Positions 20,291 through 32,855 of a DNA stretch of 64,000 bases are shown one piece after another; the first letter of the stretch is position 1; each line of letters starts with the position of its first letter. Source of the DNA: Sciurus carolinensis (taxonomy: Eukaryota > Chordata > Mammalia > Rodentia > Sciuridae); assembly GCF_902686445.1 (NCBI RefSeq), contig NC_062222.1:138402596-138466595 (forward strand). The letters are read 5' to 3'. The translations under genes were made by a program, and so were the position numbers. The notes beneath the pieces were generated by a model, which saw nothing but the letters and a program-made list of their open reading frames with translations, made no database searches and had not been told where the DNA came from.

Positions 20291-21200
20291 CTGGGAGCAA
20301 ATGCATTGTCACACAGTTAAAGAAGGAACTGAATGCTCATCCCTGACCAGGTCCCAGGTGGCCACGAACCCAGACCCACCACCTGCCCGGTCTGGGTAGG
20401 GTGGCATCTTAGCCCAAGCGCGCAGGCCCCCAGGGCGCTCCAGGCGGACTCTCCAGCACTCCTGCATAGCTCACTCCTACTCTTACCAAGACAGCTTTTC
20501 CTTTCTCACTCTCAAAATAGGCCATGTAAAGCCAGCAGCTGGGGCTCTCACAGAGGGAGAGCTGCCTGGAGAAGACCTGCTTCCTTCTAGTCTCTGACAG
20601 GACTCCGGCAACCCCATGCGACGGCGCGAGGGAGCGCACGGCTGGGTCGCCCCGGGGCCCATCGCACACCCTCCCAAGCTGATGAAGGGTGGCCTGGTGA
20701 CACTGTGATGATGTGAAGGGAGCTGTGTTCCAGGGAGGTGGGCTCAAGCCACCTGCTTCCAGAGTCAAGTGCCTGCAGCGCCATCCTCTCTTGGACGCTG
20801 GATGGCAGCAGCAAGCTGCAGTGCCCATCTGCCCCCGCCATCACAGGCCAACGGCCAAGGACCCTCAGTGTGCCCTGCGGCCAAATACAGGCGTTCAGCA
20901 GGTGGGGTGCACTGGCTGGTTTTCACTCACATGGGTTTATCAGGCCTCGACCCTGTGGTCAGCCGTGTCTGGCTGCGTCACGCACACACGCCTAAGTGTA
21001 AGCACCAGGCCTCTGTGCTGCAGACCTCTTAATTCATGGCCCAAAGGAAATCCGCCACTTCCACCTGTGTTCCTCTGGGGCCAAAGCCACCCACCCACGC
21101 CCAGGCCCGTCAGGAGCTCCCCTGGCAAGAGCTGCGGCCCTTGCCTCCGGGCTGGCTGGGATCCTGGCTGGGATTCCAGGACAGGGCCCTGTGGCAGCAC
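20291..21200 (-). other. RGS12: RGS12 intron within the RGS domain
   Basis: This 910-nt intron has donor GTGCTG at 21,200. I recognise no repeat in it. Confidence 0.75.
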
Positions 21201-21344
21201 CTGGAGCTGCTGCTCCTTGAACATGTCTGGGTGAGGTGCGTTGAGAATGTCGTCAGCTAGCTGGGCCTGGCTGTCGATGTTGACGGGGGTGGTGGCTTTG
21301 CTGCACAGGAACTTACTGAAAATCTCCCGGGCCCTGTGGGAAAG
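21201..21344 (-). CDS. RGS12: RGS12 exon, middle of RGS domain
   Basis: This 144-nt exon (phase 0 both ends) has acceptor CCTTCTCAG. The donor is CAG|GTGCTG. It encodes 48 residues: LSHRAREIFSKFLCSKATTP, VNIDSQAQLADDILNAPHPD and MFKEQQLQ. The Asn in VNID is the position equivalent to RGS4 Asn128, which positions the Galpha catalytic Gln, so the GAP site looks intact. Confidence 0.96.
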
Positions 21345-22002
21345 CTGAGAAGGCACAGAGCCTGAGCAGGAGGACAGCACTCACCGTGCGTCTCCCACGT
21401 TCCCTGTGGCACTTCCGAGGCCTGAGGAGCCCTGGGGACAAGAATCCACGCTCCTGGGCCCCAACAGTATTTCTGGCTTGAGGAAGTAAAGAAAGGGCAG
21501 GCAAGGAGAAGCCACAGAACGCACTCCCCTGTAAGCTTCCAGGCTGCCCTCAGGGCGCCAGGCCTCAGTGGCTCCAGGGAGGGACCCACACCCTGAGGAC
21601 GGCACGCGCGAGTCGCCCAGGAGCTGCTGGCACAGCGGAGCAGGAGGGTGCCAGCGGCAGACACAGGCCTCCAAGTGAGGTGACCCTCACCCATGCGGGA
21701 AAGGGCACCAGGGCACAGGTCTGGGCCTGCCCGCAAAGGGCACTGTCCAAAGTGTCCCTTCAAATTCCCCTTTAAAGCACATCCCTTCCTCGCAACCGCC
21801 CCACATGGGGTGCAGAGCATCTGTGGCAGGGCTCGCAGCTCAAGGCCTTTGTGCAAAGCGTGTTAAGGCAAATTAAATATCACACATGCTTAAAATCTCA
21901 TTCTGCAGAAGTGGCCTTTTCCAGATCTTGTGAAAACACTCCCTCCTCAGACGCCAACCCTTGCAGCCCACCCTCGACGAAGCTCCCGGCCTGCGGACCC
22001 AC
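21345..22002 (-). other. RGS12: RGS12 intron within the RGS domain
   Basis: This 658-nt intron has donor GTGGGT. It is unique GC-rich sequence with no recognisable element. Confidence 0.75.
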
Positions 22003-22095
22003 CTCTTTCTTGTCATGTGCAGGAACATGATTGAAGTATTCACAGGCCTGCCAGAACAAAATGTTTTCTTCGCTGAATTCCTTCCTTAGGAAATC
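22003..22095 (-). CDS. RGS12: RGS12 exon, RGS domain EEN motif
   Basis: This 93-nt exon (phase 0 both ends) has acceptor GTCTTTCTTAG and donor GAG|GTGGGT. It encodes DFLRKEFSEENILFWQACEY then FNHVPAHDKKE. EEN-ILFWQACE is the diagnostic RGS-box motif; the Asn corresponds to RGS4 Asn88 at the Galpha switch interface. Confidence 0.97.
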
Positions 22096-22639
22096 CTAAG
22101 AAAGACAGTGGGGGTGAGCGGGTGGGGGGCACGTGCCGGCCCTCCCCTCAGCGCTGGCCTGGCCTCTCCCACCATCCTCTCGTGCCGACTTCTGCCCTCG
22201 CACAGTCGGCAGCACTTCCCGCAACAGACTGGAGGGCCTCGAGAGGAAACTGGGGAGCCCTGGGCACTTTGAGGACCACGCCTCTGGTCCATAGCGACCT
22301 TCCGGGGAGCCACGTGTGTCTCTATGGCTGGACCTAGCTACACACGTGGCTTCCAAGCATTCAGATACCCCCACGCCCCTTGCTGCAGACGTCTCAGGCA
22401 GGGAGGGGACACCCCAGACCCTGGGGGTCTCGGGGGAGGAGGGCAGAGCAGGAGGGCAGGTGGGCCGGCTTCCTGCATCCAGCCCGCTTTGGGCCAGAAT
22501 GAGGGGACACATGCAGGAAGGAGGGTGTTCAGGGCCCGCAGGGAGGTGAACTCTCTGGGGTCTGAGGCAACCGGCCGAACCCTGGGTGATGGGTCCCACC
22601 CACGCAGCCTCAGCAAAGAGTGCTGACGCCCCTACTCAC
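22096..22639 (-). other. RGS12: RGS12 intron within the RGS domain
   Basis: This 544-nt intron has donor GTGAGT at 22,639. I see nothing further in it. Confidence 0.75.
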
Positions 22640-22809
22640 GGAGAAGTAGCGAACACCGACGGGGTCCTGCAGCAGACGCTCAAATGACACGGCCCAGCTG
22701 GCGACCCTCCTCTCCCGCAGGCGCCGGCAGCTCTGCACACTGGGGAGACTGGCATTGCTGCTGAGGCTGTTGTTGCTGACACAGTCCTTCAGGTCGGCGC
22801 CCGTCAACT
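22640..22809 (-). CDS. RGS12: RGS12 exon, start of RGS domain
   Basis: This 170-nt exon has acceptor GTCTCGCAG, enters in phase 1 and leaves in phase 0. It encodes E-LTGADLKDCVSNNSLSSNAS then LPSVQSCRRLRERRVASWAV and SFERLLQDPVGVRYFS, the Ser/Asn-rich lead and the first RGS helices. If it were joined directly to the 55,770 exon, skipping the microexon, the second codon would be TGA. Confidence 0.96.
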
Positions 22810-25800
22810 CTGCGAGACCAGCACAGGCGCACCTGCACCCCTGCCCTCTCCTGCCCAGACGCTCCCCACCTGGGTGACCACGGCACCCGCACCAGCTCTG
22901 TTCTCCACAACACTCACTCGGTCAGCAACATGCCCCGCACCTGCACACTGGACCCACACGGAGGTGCAGAGCGGGCGTGGCCCCAGGGGCTGCACACTGC
23001 CCTCTCACACCTGCACCCTCAACAGCGCAACTGTGAGTGACATAAGGTGCACACACGCCAGGGCACGAGAACGGCAATCAAACACGTGCAGGCAGACCTG
23101 AAGGATGCACCATGGAGCAAAAGCTGGGAGGGGATGTGCCAAGTCCACCAGGTGAGGTCCTGGTCAGACGCAGGGCTCCTGCAGCAGAGCCTGACCAGCA
23201 GATGCTTGCCACAGCACACCGCTGCCGCTCAAAGAAAACCCTGGAGTTTTCACAACGTCCAGATTTGCGTGTTCAGTTTCATGTCACTTGACATCTCACT
23301 GACTGGTGATACCAAGCGGAAGGTGCCCAGGAAGCCCCCATCCATCCCCTTGGTCCCCCTTGGAGCAGCCTCGCACACTCTGCCACAGCAAGTGCCCCTC
23401 CTACAGGCAAGGTGCGTTCCGCAGGGAGCTGTCCTAAACGTGGGCAAGCCCAGCCCTGAGCCATGTCCAGTAGCCACAGGCACCAGGCGGCAGACACCAC
23501 CGCACTGCGTTTCTGGGAGGCCTGGGCTGCAGCGCAGCGACGCCCACTAACTCAGGAACCCTCCTCGGTATTCTCACAGTCCAGCGAAACGTTGTCCTTC
23601 ACACATGGCTCCTCATCTGTTCTGAACAGCAAGTCTGGATGCAGGACAGGCCATCTAGGCTGGCCTGCCACGCAGTCAAGGCCACCGGATGAATTCCTTG
23701 GGATTAGTTAATGGACTTCAGCTCCAAGGCCACACTGACATGCCCTCGCTGGGGAGGACAGGCCAGAGGTGGGAGGAGGAGCGGGACGTGGGGAAAGCAG
23801 GGGCGGCAGTGACGCCAACCTCTGAACTGTCCTCTGCAGCCCCAGGGAGAACACCTGCCACGCCTGCAGCCCGCTGGGCACTCAGCCCAGGGCCTGGGGG
23901 CCTGAGAAGACCATGCCGTGGATGCAGTTCAGAGGAAACAACTCCAGGGCAGGAGCAAAGCCGGGGTTTGTCAGCGAAGCTCAACCAACAGCGAGATGAG
24001 AAAAGAAAAGAAAAAGTCAAAGAGGAGTCATGTAATTTATACTGCTACAGAAAAGGCTCAAAAGAAGTTATGAAATAGGATCAGCATTCACACAATTTTA
24101 GTTTTTTTAACCACCATGTTGTCTGTGCTATTTTTGAGATAAATATCCATGTAGCATTGGCCACCGGAGCTCCCAAGGACACGAGGGAAGGCCTGCGGCA
24201 GGGACGTGGCACGTGAGCCGGGCTCACCACAAGGGACACTGTGGCAGGGTGGCGCCGTCAGTGTTGGCGGCGAGGGCGAGCAGGCTGTGGCTGTGCTCCA
24301 CTCTCTGCCTCACTCCAAGGGTCCCAACGCCAAGGCTCCCACGCGGAGGCTCTGCCCGCACACGTGTGCACAAGCACATGCACTGGCTTCAGCTCACTCG
24401 CACACCACCCTTCTCTGGGGCTGGGGTCCTGGCAGGGCTGGCCCACTACGTGCGGCCCGTGTCCAGCAAATGCAGGTGTGATCTCCCAAACTTCCTAACG
24501 GATGTGGTATCAGTAAGGACAGGCTGTGTGTGCCCACGCCTGTGCCGGACTGCACGTGGACAGCTGGAGGCACAAAGCAGGCAGGGCCAGGAGGCAGGCC
24601 AGCTCCACCGGCCACGGCACATGCCACGACCCCTGGGGCCAGCAGGAGGGCCAGGTCCTGGGGAACAGTCCACATCTGAGGTACTCAAGCTGGATTCCGT
24701 CCTTCCAAGGCCCTGAAGCCAACCCACATGACCCAGCAACTTGGATGCAAAGGATGGACTCAGAGAGGGAGCGCCTGGGAGACGAAATACCCGGCTGGGA
24801 AGAGCCCTGAAGGGAAGGCAGGGTGCCCAGTCGGACAAGACCCAGCTACGGTGCTGCGCTGGCATCTGAGTCTGCACGAGCAGAGCCACAAGCTCAGACG
24901 GAGGACGGTGCAAAGCTGCGGGGGACGGTGGGCTCCCCCACACTGCGGACTCGCTCCTTTCCCCATAAGGACACCTAGGGGCAGGGAGAGGAGACGGGAG
25001 AGCAGCTGGCTGCTCAGCAGGCAAAGAAAGACTCCTGGACAAGTGGACACAGGCCCGGCCTCATGGCGGTTTACGAAGGTGGATCACGTTAGACCTGGCT
25101 GGCCAAGGGCAGAGCTCAGCAAGGCCGTGCACGGAAGCCCAGCCTGCGTGCTGGGGGAGCAGCAGCCGATAGCCGGGGGCCGTTCATTCAGGGTAACAGA
25201 AGCAATGTCCCCACACCCCAGTCAGCATTTAAGCCAGAGGCACTCGCAGGGCATCCAAAGATGAAGGCTTCAGACTGCTGGCCAGGGGGCATGACAGAGG
25301 GGCAGCCTGGACTGCACGCCCAGGGACAGAAATGACACTAGCACCCTGCCACAGGAACCCTGCCGTGTACATCCTGACCTGTGGGCACAGACTACTTTTT
25401 AAACAAAATAAGATTGGCAAAAACCACACAAAGGACTAGGGGTCAGGGGTGTCCAGGCTCTACCGGGCTCCATGAGCACCAACCCAGGAAGAGAAGTGAC
25501 CAGAACCCAAAAGACAAAGGCCCTGGAGGAGGACTGGAGCTCACACACTGAGGGCATGTGGCCTGCGGCAGCTCAGCTTCCCCAGTAGAATGGGGGTGAT
25601 GGCATCGCCCGCTTTCTCTATTCTGTGCTGATCAAAGAGGTAACCCTCACAAAATGCACTGTTTTTAAAACCCTCTGTGCTGTGTGAGTGGCCCGACACT
25701 TTCTCTCCAGCCTGCTTCCCTTAGACCATAAAGGTTGAACTGAGAATAGAGGCGGGCACAGAGTGCCAGGAAGAGCCCCCTGTCCCAGGGTGCACGTGTG

Positions 25801-28800
25801 CAGAACTGTGTGGCAGAAGAAACTGATACATGATTTCCACCAGGTCCCAGAGGCCAGCGCTCCAGGAGCAGAGCACAGGTAGCACCAGTCACCTAGGCAG
25901 TGGGGTGTCACCCAGACAAGAGTTCCACAAGGAGCTTGGTGTTCACCACAGGCTCCTCTGGCTCCCCTGGAGGGTGAGCTGGAGGGTGAGCTAGGGGCTG
26001 CCCAGGCACAGGCCCAGCTGAGGTGCTGGGGACCTGGACAGGAAGGCAGGGGAAGCGTGGGGGTGGGCTGGCCCACCGGAGGGCAGCTGAGCCTCTACTG
26101 GAGAACTGCGGTCCTTCCCCGTTGCCTGCCGGAGCTCAGCACCCATCACTTCCTCATCTGTCCGGGCTCCTGTCCTCGCTCCTCAACACGAGTACAGCTA
26201 GCTGGGGTGTGCTGGCCATAGCCCAGTGCTGAGTGCATGATGTGCTGTTTGGGAATGAGTGAACACAGGCCGATTCATACCGAGGTCAAAGAGAACCCCA
26301 TCTTGACTCACCTCACTTTCATGAGATTTGGCAAATACTAGTATCTGTCTATGACTCACAAATCAATACTGACACTTTGCAAGCTTAACTGAGAAAGAAG
26401 GTAACATTTTTGAAAAAGCAAACTACTCATCACCTGGTGTACTGGGCTTCACGTTCACCAAGGGACCCCACAGTGTGGAACACGCAGGGACGCTTGAGTG
26501 CAACTATCCTTGCCCTTGGGGTCTCCCGAGCTCAGATATGGTGCAAGAGGGGTGCAGGCAGCATCCTGTTCGAGGGTGCAGACACACGAGGCTGGGCACC
26601 TGCCCAGGTGAGCAGTCACTGAGCTGCACAACCACAACCAGGACCAGGAGGGCTGGGGAGGGCTGCGGAGCCCTGGCAGGTGCCCCCAGTGCTGCTGGAG
26701 GGCAGAGCAGGCACTGGCTCACCGGGCAACCACTTCTATAAATCCCCCTGATGTGAGAGTTCGACAGGGCACCGGCCTCAAGTCCAGCATCACAGCCTCA
26801 GGGGAGACGGTCAGAAGGGAGCCGGGCAAGAGCCTGGCCACTTTGTGCTGACAGCGCCTCTCCAGGATCCCACACACGCGTGGAGTGCAAAGTCAGAGAG
26901 AGTTACCACCCCAATGAAAAGATTCCTGCAGAGCTCCTGTAATCATAAGAGCTCACACTGAAATTTTTTATTCTATTTGGACAAAATGTGTACCTGTGAC
27001 TTACAGAAGAATGCAAGAGCCCCGGGTAAAAGCAGAGCCCCACCACCAGCACCTACGCACCACGTGCTCGGCCACACATGCCAAGCTCCTCGCTGATACC
27101 TACTGCCATTGTGAATTCAGTCCACAACTGTCCTCATCCCTGGGAAGGGATGCAAGGCCTGGACTGGGGCACCAAGCAGCACTTGGGCACGAGGACACCA
27201 GGCTTCCCCCTCACACAAGACCAGGAGCTCTCACACCACGCCCAGTGGTACCTGCTGGGCCTGTGGGCTGAGCCAGGGAGAGGCACCGCTTGCTCTCTGA
27301 GCCAGGGAGAGCACGCCTGCATGGCACAGGCATGCTGCAGCCTCTGGTGTCTGTTACCTCTGTGGGCTTCTCTTTCTATTGGCAGTCTGGTAAAGAAATG
27401 CTCTCCTGGTAACAAAGTTTTACAGCCTGCTTCAGATCTATCAAAACCAAAAAAGCCACCACATTCATATTGGGGGTTAAACACACAGGTTACATGTTAC
27501 AAATTCCAGTAACACCTTGAGATTCAAATTTATACTTAATCCTACAACTCGTGCCTTAGCCCATCACGATCTCGCCGGGGATCACCCAAACCATAACTGA
27601 AACTCCGCGAATGTTCAGATCTCAACTCCAAGCCCATCACCACACAGGTGCACCTGCAGGCCCCTGCACCAGCCAACGTGACCCCCTCCCCCACAGCAAA
27701 CATACCTGAAAACTGAAGGTCAGCCTGCCCTGACAGCCATGACAAGGTGACAGACGGATGAGGGACTTTACCTGGGTAGAGCTGATAAGAGCCACTGTGA
27801 TGCCATTTAACCAAATACTTCCAACCATTCACTGTAAACCACCCCTCTGAATCCATACCAGGGTCAGCCGGCACAGCCCCTGAGGCCCAGGGCAAAGACT
27901 CGGGCCACACGTGGGGACATTGCTCCTTAGCTCAGCTTCCCGGGAGGGCAAGTTACTGCAGCTTCTCCAGGGATCCAGGCAGCCGCTTGACAAAGGCAGT
28001 GCTGGCCCTTCCCGGGCTCCTGAGAGGAGGCCGAGCCGGCCACACAAAGCCTCAGAAACCTGCATGCATAATTCACACCAGGCCTCACCGCTGCCAGCCC
28101 CGCCTGAATTATTTAGGTTGGCAGAGCACAGGGACAGTGACCGTGCAGTCAGCGTACGCGCCGAGGATGGAACCCCCTTCTGCAATTTTTTCTCCATGAA
28201 ATGCGCAGCAAAGAAGGAGAAAGAGGAGCACTTGGAGCTGCTCAAGGTGGGTGTGTCAAACTCATTCCTGGACGTATGCTTCCTAATATAGCTTGATCCC
28301 ACCATTACAAGACCATCTTTTCCACGAGAAGGCCATGCCCACGCCCTCCTGAAGAGCATGTGTTCGCTTAGGTAGGAAGCACCTGCACCAAAGGGACACT
28401 CTCCAAGCACCATATGCGGAGTGGTGGCACAGCTCAAAGGTCAGTCTGCAGGGCCAGTGCTCCCCAGGGTGCCTCTGGTGCATCTGTCCCCACTGCCCAG
28501 GGCCCCGTCCACCCCTGTGAGGACCTCTGGGGTCTTCGAGTCAGAACTCGCCCTACAACACCGCAGGCAAGGGCATGGTGACATTCTTCTGTGAAGGGTC
28601 AGGCAAGAACCATCTCCCGTTCTCTGGGCTGAGGTCTCTGCAGTCCCACCCACTCCAGAGACGGGTGACTGTGCTCCAATCCGGCTTTACTGTCCAGAGT
28701 GGCACTGGCCTGGATCGGACCATGGCAGACGCCGACCCGCCCGCTGCCTGCCAGCTCCACAAACACAGCTCTGTGTCGGCGTCGAGAGCTGCTGAGCCGA

Positions 28801-29647
28801 TCTCCACACTGCGGGCCTCCTTTCCTGTGGACGCGCTTCTCGGCTGCAGCTTCTGACTGCTCGCGGGGATCCAAGGTTGCCCCCTCTAGGGCTGGCCCAT
28901 GCTGGCTGTGGGACCTCACACTCTGTCCCAAAGTCCCCAGAGGTCTTGTGGGTCTGGGGGGACCACACGAGTGAAGCACAAGTCACCTGTCCCAGTCGGT
29001 GCAAGAGGGACACAGAGGCAGAGTTAAGAAGCCAGGGCGGTGCCGGGGACAGCAGCCCCCACAGAGGAACTGGCCCTTGCTCAGGCAGTCTGTGCCATGC
29101 TTTCAGGGGCAACTTTGTATGCTGAGACAAGCTCTAACTTATAGCTCAGTGAGAAGAGTGGTGGAAGGAACCCGTCACCCCCACAGGCCTGCTGTGCCCA
29201 CGGCTGGCACTGCTGGCCCCGTGCTTCTCAGCCCACCTCCCCACACACCCACAGGTGCAAGCATCCCAAGCTGCCTGGGAACTGCGTGTCTCTTCACCCC
29301 TGAATCCCTGTGTGCACTGCCTACGAGCTAGCACAGGATCCAGGCCAGGCCAGCGAACAGAGTCCTCCAGTCTCCCCAAGCCTCCAGTCTCCAGCTGCCT
29401 TCGTGACGGGGCTCCCAGCCCTTCTCTGTTCCAGACCTCAGGGGGAGCCAGTGATCTTTCAAGAAGGTCTCGATTTGGACTTGCCCGGTGCTTCCCTGTG
29501 ATTTGGCGGGAGCACCCAGAAGCGAGGCGGAGCGAGCTCCCACCTCTCCTGGGAGGAGGCTGAGGTCAGTTTATCGCCCTGGTGGCCACTGCTCCAGCAT
29601 GCGGCTAGTGGTCCCGGCTTGGGCACCCTCATTTTCTCCCCTTGTAT

Positions 29648-29890
29648 TATAGGTCGAGCATCCTTAATTCCCAAATCTGAAATGGGAAACAATTCAAAAT
29701 CCAAACTTTCTGACCATGGACATGACATCACAGCAGAAAATGTTATGCCTGACGTCATGTGACGGGTCACACTCAGACACTGATGCACTGATACACTGTA
29801 TAACATCACCTCTAGGCTCATCCCCACGCTATCTTGTTATGGACATGCAAATATTCCAGATTTTAAAATTATCTGAAATCTAAAAGACTT
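29648..29890 (+). mobile_element. Ancient DNA transposon remnant (Tigger-like MITE)
   Basis: It begins GGTCGAGCATCCTTAATTCC and ends with ATTATCTGAAATCTAAAAGA. It includes the familiar CCTGACGTCATGTGACGGGT segment of a mammalian-wide nonautonomous element that I place with TcMar-Tigger types. Family assignment is from memory and boundaries are approximate. Confidence 0.6.
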
Positions 29891-31821
29891 GTGTCCCAAG
29901 TGTGAAGGCCTGCCACAGGCAACACTCAGCTCTGGGAGAGCCCCACAGAGCCCAGGCCCCAGGTCCTCCTGGCCCTGACCCTTCACACCACATCACACGT
30001 CTTGATGCCTTGGTTTTCTCATCAGGGAGAGACCAACACTCTGGGGGCTCGGAGCTGGAGTACAGAGGAGGACCCCTTACCAACATCTCGACGCAGCACC
30101 ACAGCAGATCCTTCCCCTCCCCATCACACACCAGCTGGCCAGCGGGGATGTGGATCTGGACCTTGCCCGGGCTCTGCATGGAAACCTGGAGGTGTAGGGA
30201 GGGCAGTCCTGGCTGCCCAGTCCCCTGAGCTTCCCCCGGGCTCCAAGTTCACCAATTCATATCCAATCTCATCACATACTCCCCCAACATCACCCTCTGG
30301 GGCTAAGAGTACCCACTTCACTCCCCAGTTACTGACTGGGGATGCCTTTCATATCTAAAGCAGAGAGACCTTCCCCCCGAAAATCTTCCAGGAATTCTGG
30401 TGAGGGCACTGGTGTAGGCTCACCCAGGCAGAAGGAGGGCACGGGATGGAAACTGGAGCAAAGCCCACAGGCCCCAGCTCCCCGCCAGTCAGGGCAGGCC
30501 CAAGAGGTCACCCAGCTCCTCACCTGAACAAAACTCTGCCAATAATTACAGAGCCCACAGAGTAACTAAAAAGAAGTGTTTCTGAACACTACAGCACCTC
30601 TTTAGAACACAGCGTAGAAACCATAGGTCGAATTCAACCTGTCCATTTTCCAGGTGAAGCTGCTGAGGTCTTCGGAAACCCTCCGACCTGCCTGAGGTGG
30701 AGACAGTGACGGAATGGAGCAGGGCAGCCCCACACTCCCCTGGGGGCTTCACTCAGCCCTGGACCGGCCAGCCTTCACAGCCTACGGGAAGACATACGAC
30801 CAGACACACTTATGAAACCTCCGCAGGCCCAGGTAGGGGACTCTATCCTGGGTCTGTCCTGAGCCAGCACCAGAGCGTCTGATCTATAACCGTCTGGCAG
30901 AGCCCAGCGGAACAAACCCTGTGCTGACGCCACACCAAGCCCTTCTGGAGAGTGAAATGGCAAGCAGATGGGCGAACGCCGTGGGCTTGGGGCCGCCAGA
31001 GTGGGCAGAGCGGGAACTGAGAAGGGTCAGTGTGGGAAGTGTCGTGCAGGGAAGTGACAGATCTGTCACTTGTCACACCACATTTTTGGGATTCCAGGCT
31101 CGGAGCCAACAACTGTGACCATGACCATGCGTGCTGGCAGACCGAGTGGCATCTGACCACAGGGCACTGGACGCACACAGAGGAGGCGGAACACTTCAAA
31201 GACGAGCCCTGACCAGATTCACTTCTGCCAGTGAACAGAAAAGAACTACGTGATTCGCTGACCAGGTGGTTCCTCTATGAAATTGACTTCTTTTGTCTCC
31301 ATGAATGAAATGGCTTTGACACGGGAAGACACCCTCCTTTCATTCCCTCTCCTTGGCCACACATGAAGTTGAGCTCTGCAGGCACAACCTGCCCCATGGG
31401 GGACACCGTCCAGTGCAGAAGCCCAGGAGTCCAAATTCTAGCTCACCAGGAAGACTGACAGTGGTCTCGACCCTGCCCAGAACCAAGGGTGGCCAAGCAC
31501 AGGCGACTAAGCACGCGGCATGAGACCTGCCCTTCACGGCACAACTGGCAAGAGGGAGGGGAGGTGTGTCCCCACAGGGAAGGGAGGACAGGCCACGAAG
31601 CCACCAGCCTGTGAGGGAGGGACTCCTATATCAGGGCCACTCTCAGAGGCCACAACTTTAAGATGAAAGAGGTGATGATGGGGGACAGAGACCCTCCTGC
31701 ATATCTGGTCAACTCTGGCACCTTTAGCGATGGCCTTCCTGGGCCTAAATTTTCTGGGTGGTTATGACTTCGTACATTAGGTGTGAAACAAGACTGAAAT
31801 GTGAGCCTCGTGCCTGTTTTC

Positions 31822-31930
31822 CTTTTGAGACATGGTCTTGCCATGTGGCCCAGGCTGGTCAACCTCAAGACCCTCCTGCCTCAGCCTCCCAAGTAGCTGG
31901 GACTAAAGGCCTGAGCTCCTGCACTCGGCT
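31822..31930 (-). mobile_element. B1/7SL-derived SINE monomer
   Basis: The plus strand reads GAGACATGGTCTTGCCATGT then GCCTCAGCCTCCCAAGTAGC, the reverse complement of a 7SL-type SINE body. It lacks a clear A tail. Confidence 0.75.
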
Positions 31931-32750
31931 GTTGGCACATTTCATATGGCTCCCAATATCAAACATCAAATGTAAGTCATTTGTCCTAAATGGGGGTTCC
32001 AAAACTCTAATTGTCTGCCAGTCCTGTGTCACCTGGCCCAGGGTACTGGTGACTTTTCCCTACCCAGGTTCTGCTGCCTGAGTCTGATGGCTCCCGGAAG
32101 CCTGGCTCTCTCTCCCTACCTGTGCCTCTCGTGAGGAGCTGCAAAGCCTTGGACTCTGGAGTGGGCATCTGTGGCAGCTGCACAGGTGGGGGAGCCAGCC
32201 ACTCCGTCCTTTTTCTCCCAGTGCTGGTGGGAAACATGAGAGGAGTGAGCAGCAGGCCTTATCTCCGGAACCACCGAGTGAACGTCTACCCCATGGTCAG
32301 CACTGTGCAAAGCACTGGGTTCTCCTGCCCTGTTCCCCTGGCCCAGCAGGTGGTCATCATGTGGGCTCTGAGTCCCTTGATCCTCCTTTCCAGGTGTGGG
32401 GGGGGTCACGCCACCTTCCTATGGAACATGGTCATAATGGACACTGACCCGCAGGGCTCCGTAAGGACCGAGTGGTAATAACAGCATGCTGACCTCCAGG
32501 ACATGGCGGGAACGCTGCTGCTTGCTAGGCTGCGAGTGAGCTACGTGGCCTCCTGTAAAACCTGCCGTGACCACACTGAAGACGGCATCCACATGCAGAG
32601 GGCACTCAATCATGTCAGCTAACAAGCAGGTCATTTGTCCCAAACACCAGCTAGCAAGACAGAGCAAGCCTAAGGCACAACTTCAAATTACCTATGTCTT
32701 GCAGCTTTGATACACATTCAAAAAACATTTTCTCCTTTTAAAAAGTTAAC

Positions 32751-32855
32751 ACTGGGCTGGAAATACAGCTCAGTTGGTAGAGTGCTTGCCTCACAAGCAC
32801 AAGGTCCTGGGTTCGATCCTCAGCACCACTATAAATAAATAAATAAATAAAAATA
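32751..32855 (+). mobile_element. ID-type SINE with intact pol III boxes
   Basis: The tRNA-like head has A-box sequence (CAGCTCAGTTGG), B box GGTTCGATCC and an (ATAA)n tail. Identical 10-bp duplications AAAAGTTAAC (32,741-32,750 and 32,856-32,865) flank it. Apart from its tail it is close to a tRNA, but it is a SINE and not a tRNA gene. Confidence 0.9.

Noticed and set aside
27542..27910. Minus-strand frame with an SEGWFTVNGWKYLVKWHHSG-like segment as a possible exon
   Set aside because: It looks unusual, but no acceptor/donor pair gives a phase that fits between the microexon and the RGS exons, and I recognise no domain.
32751..32855. tRNA gene
   Set aside because: It has pol III boxes, but the body does not complete a cloverleaf and it ends in an (ATAA)n tail with target duplications. 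It is an ID SINE.
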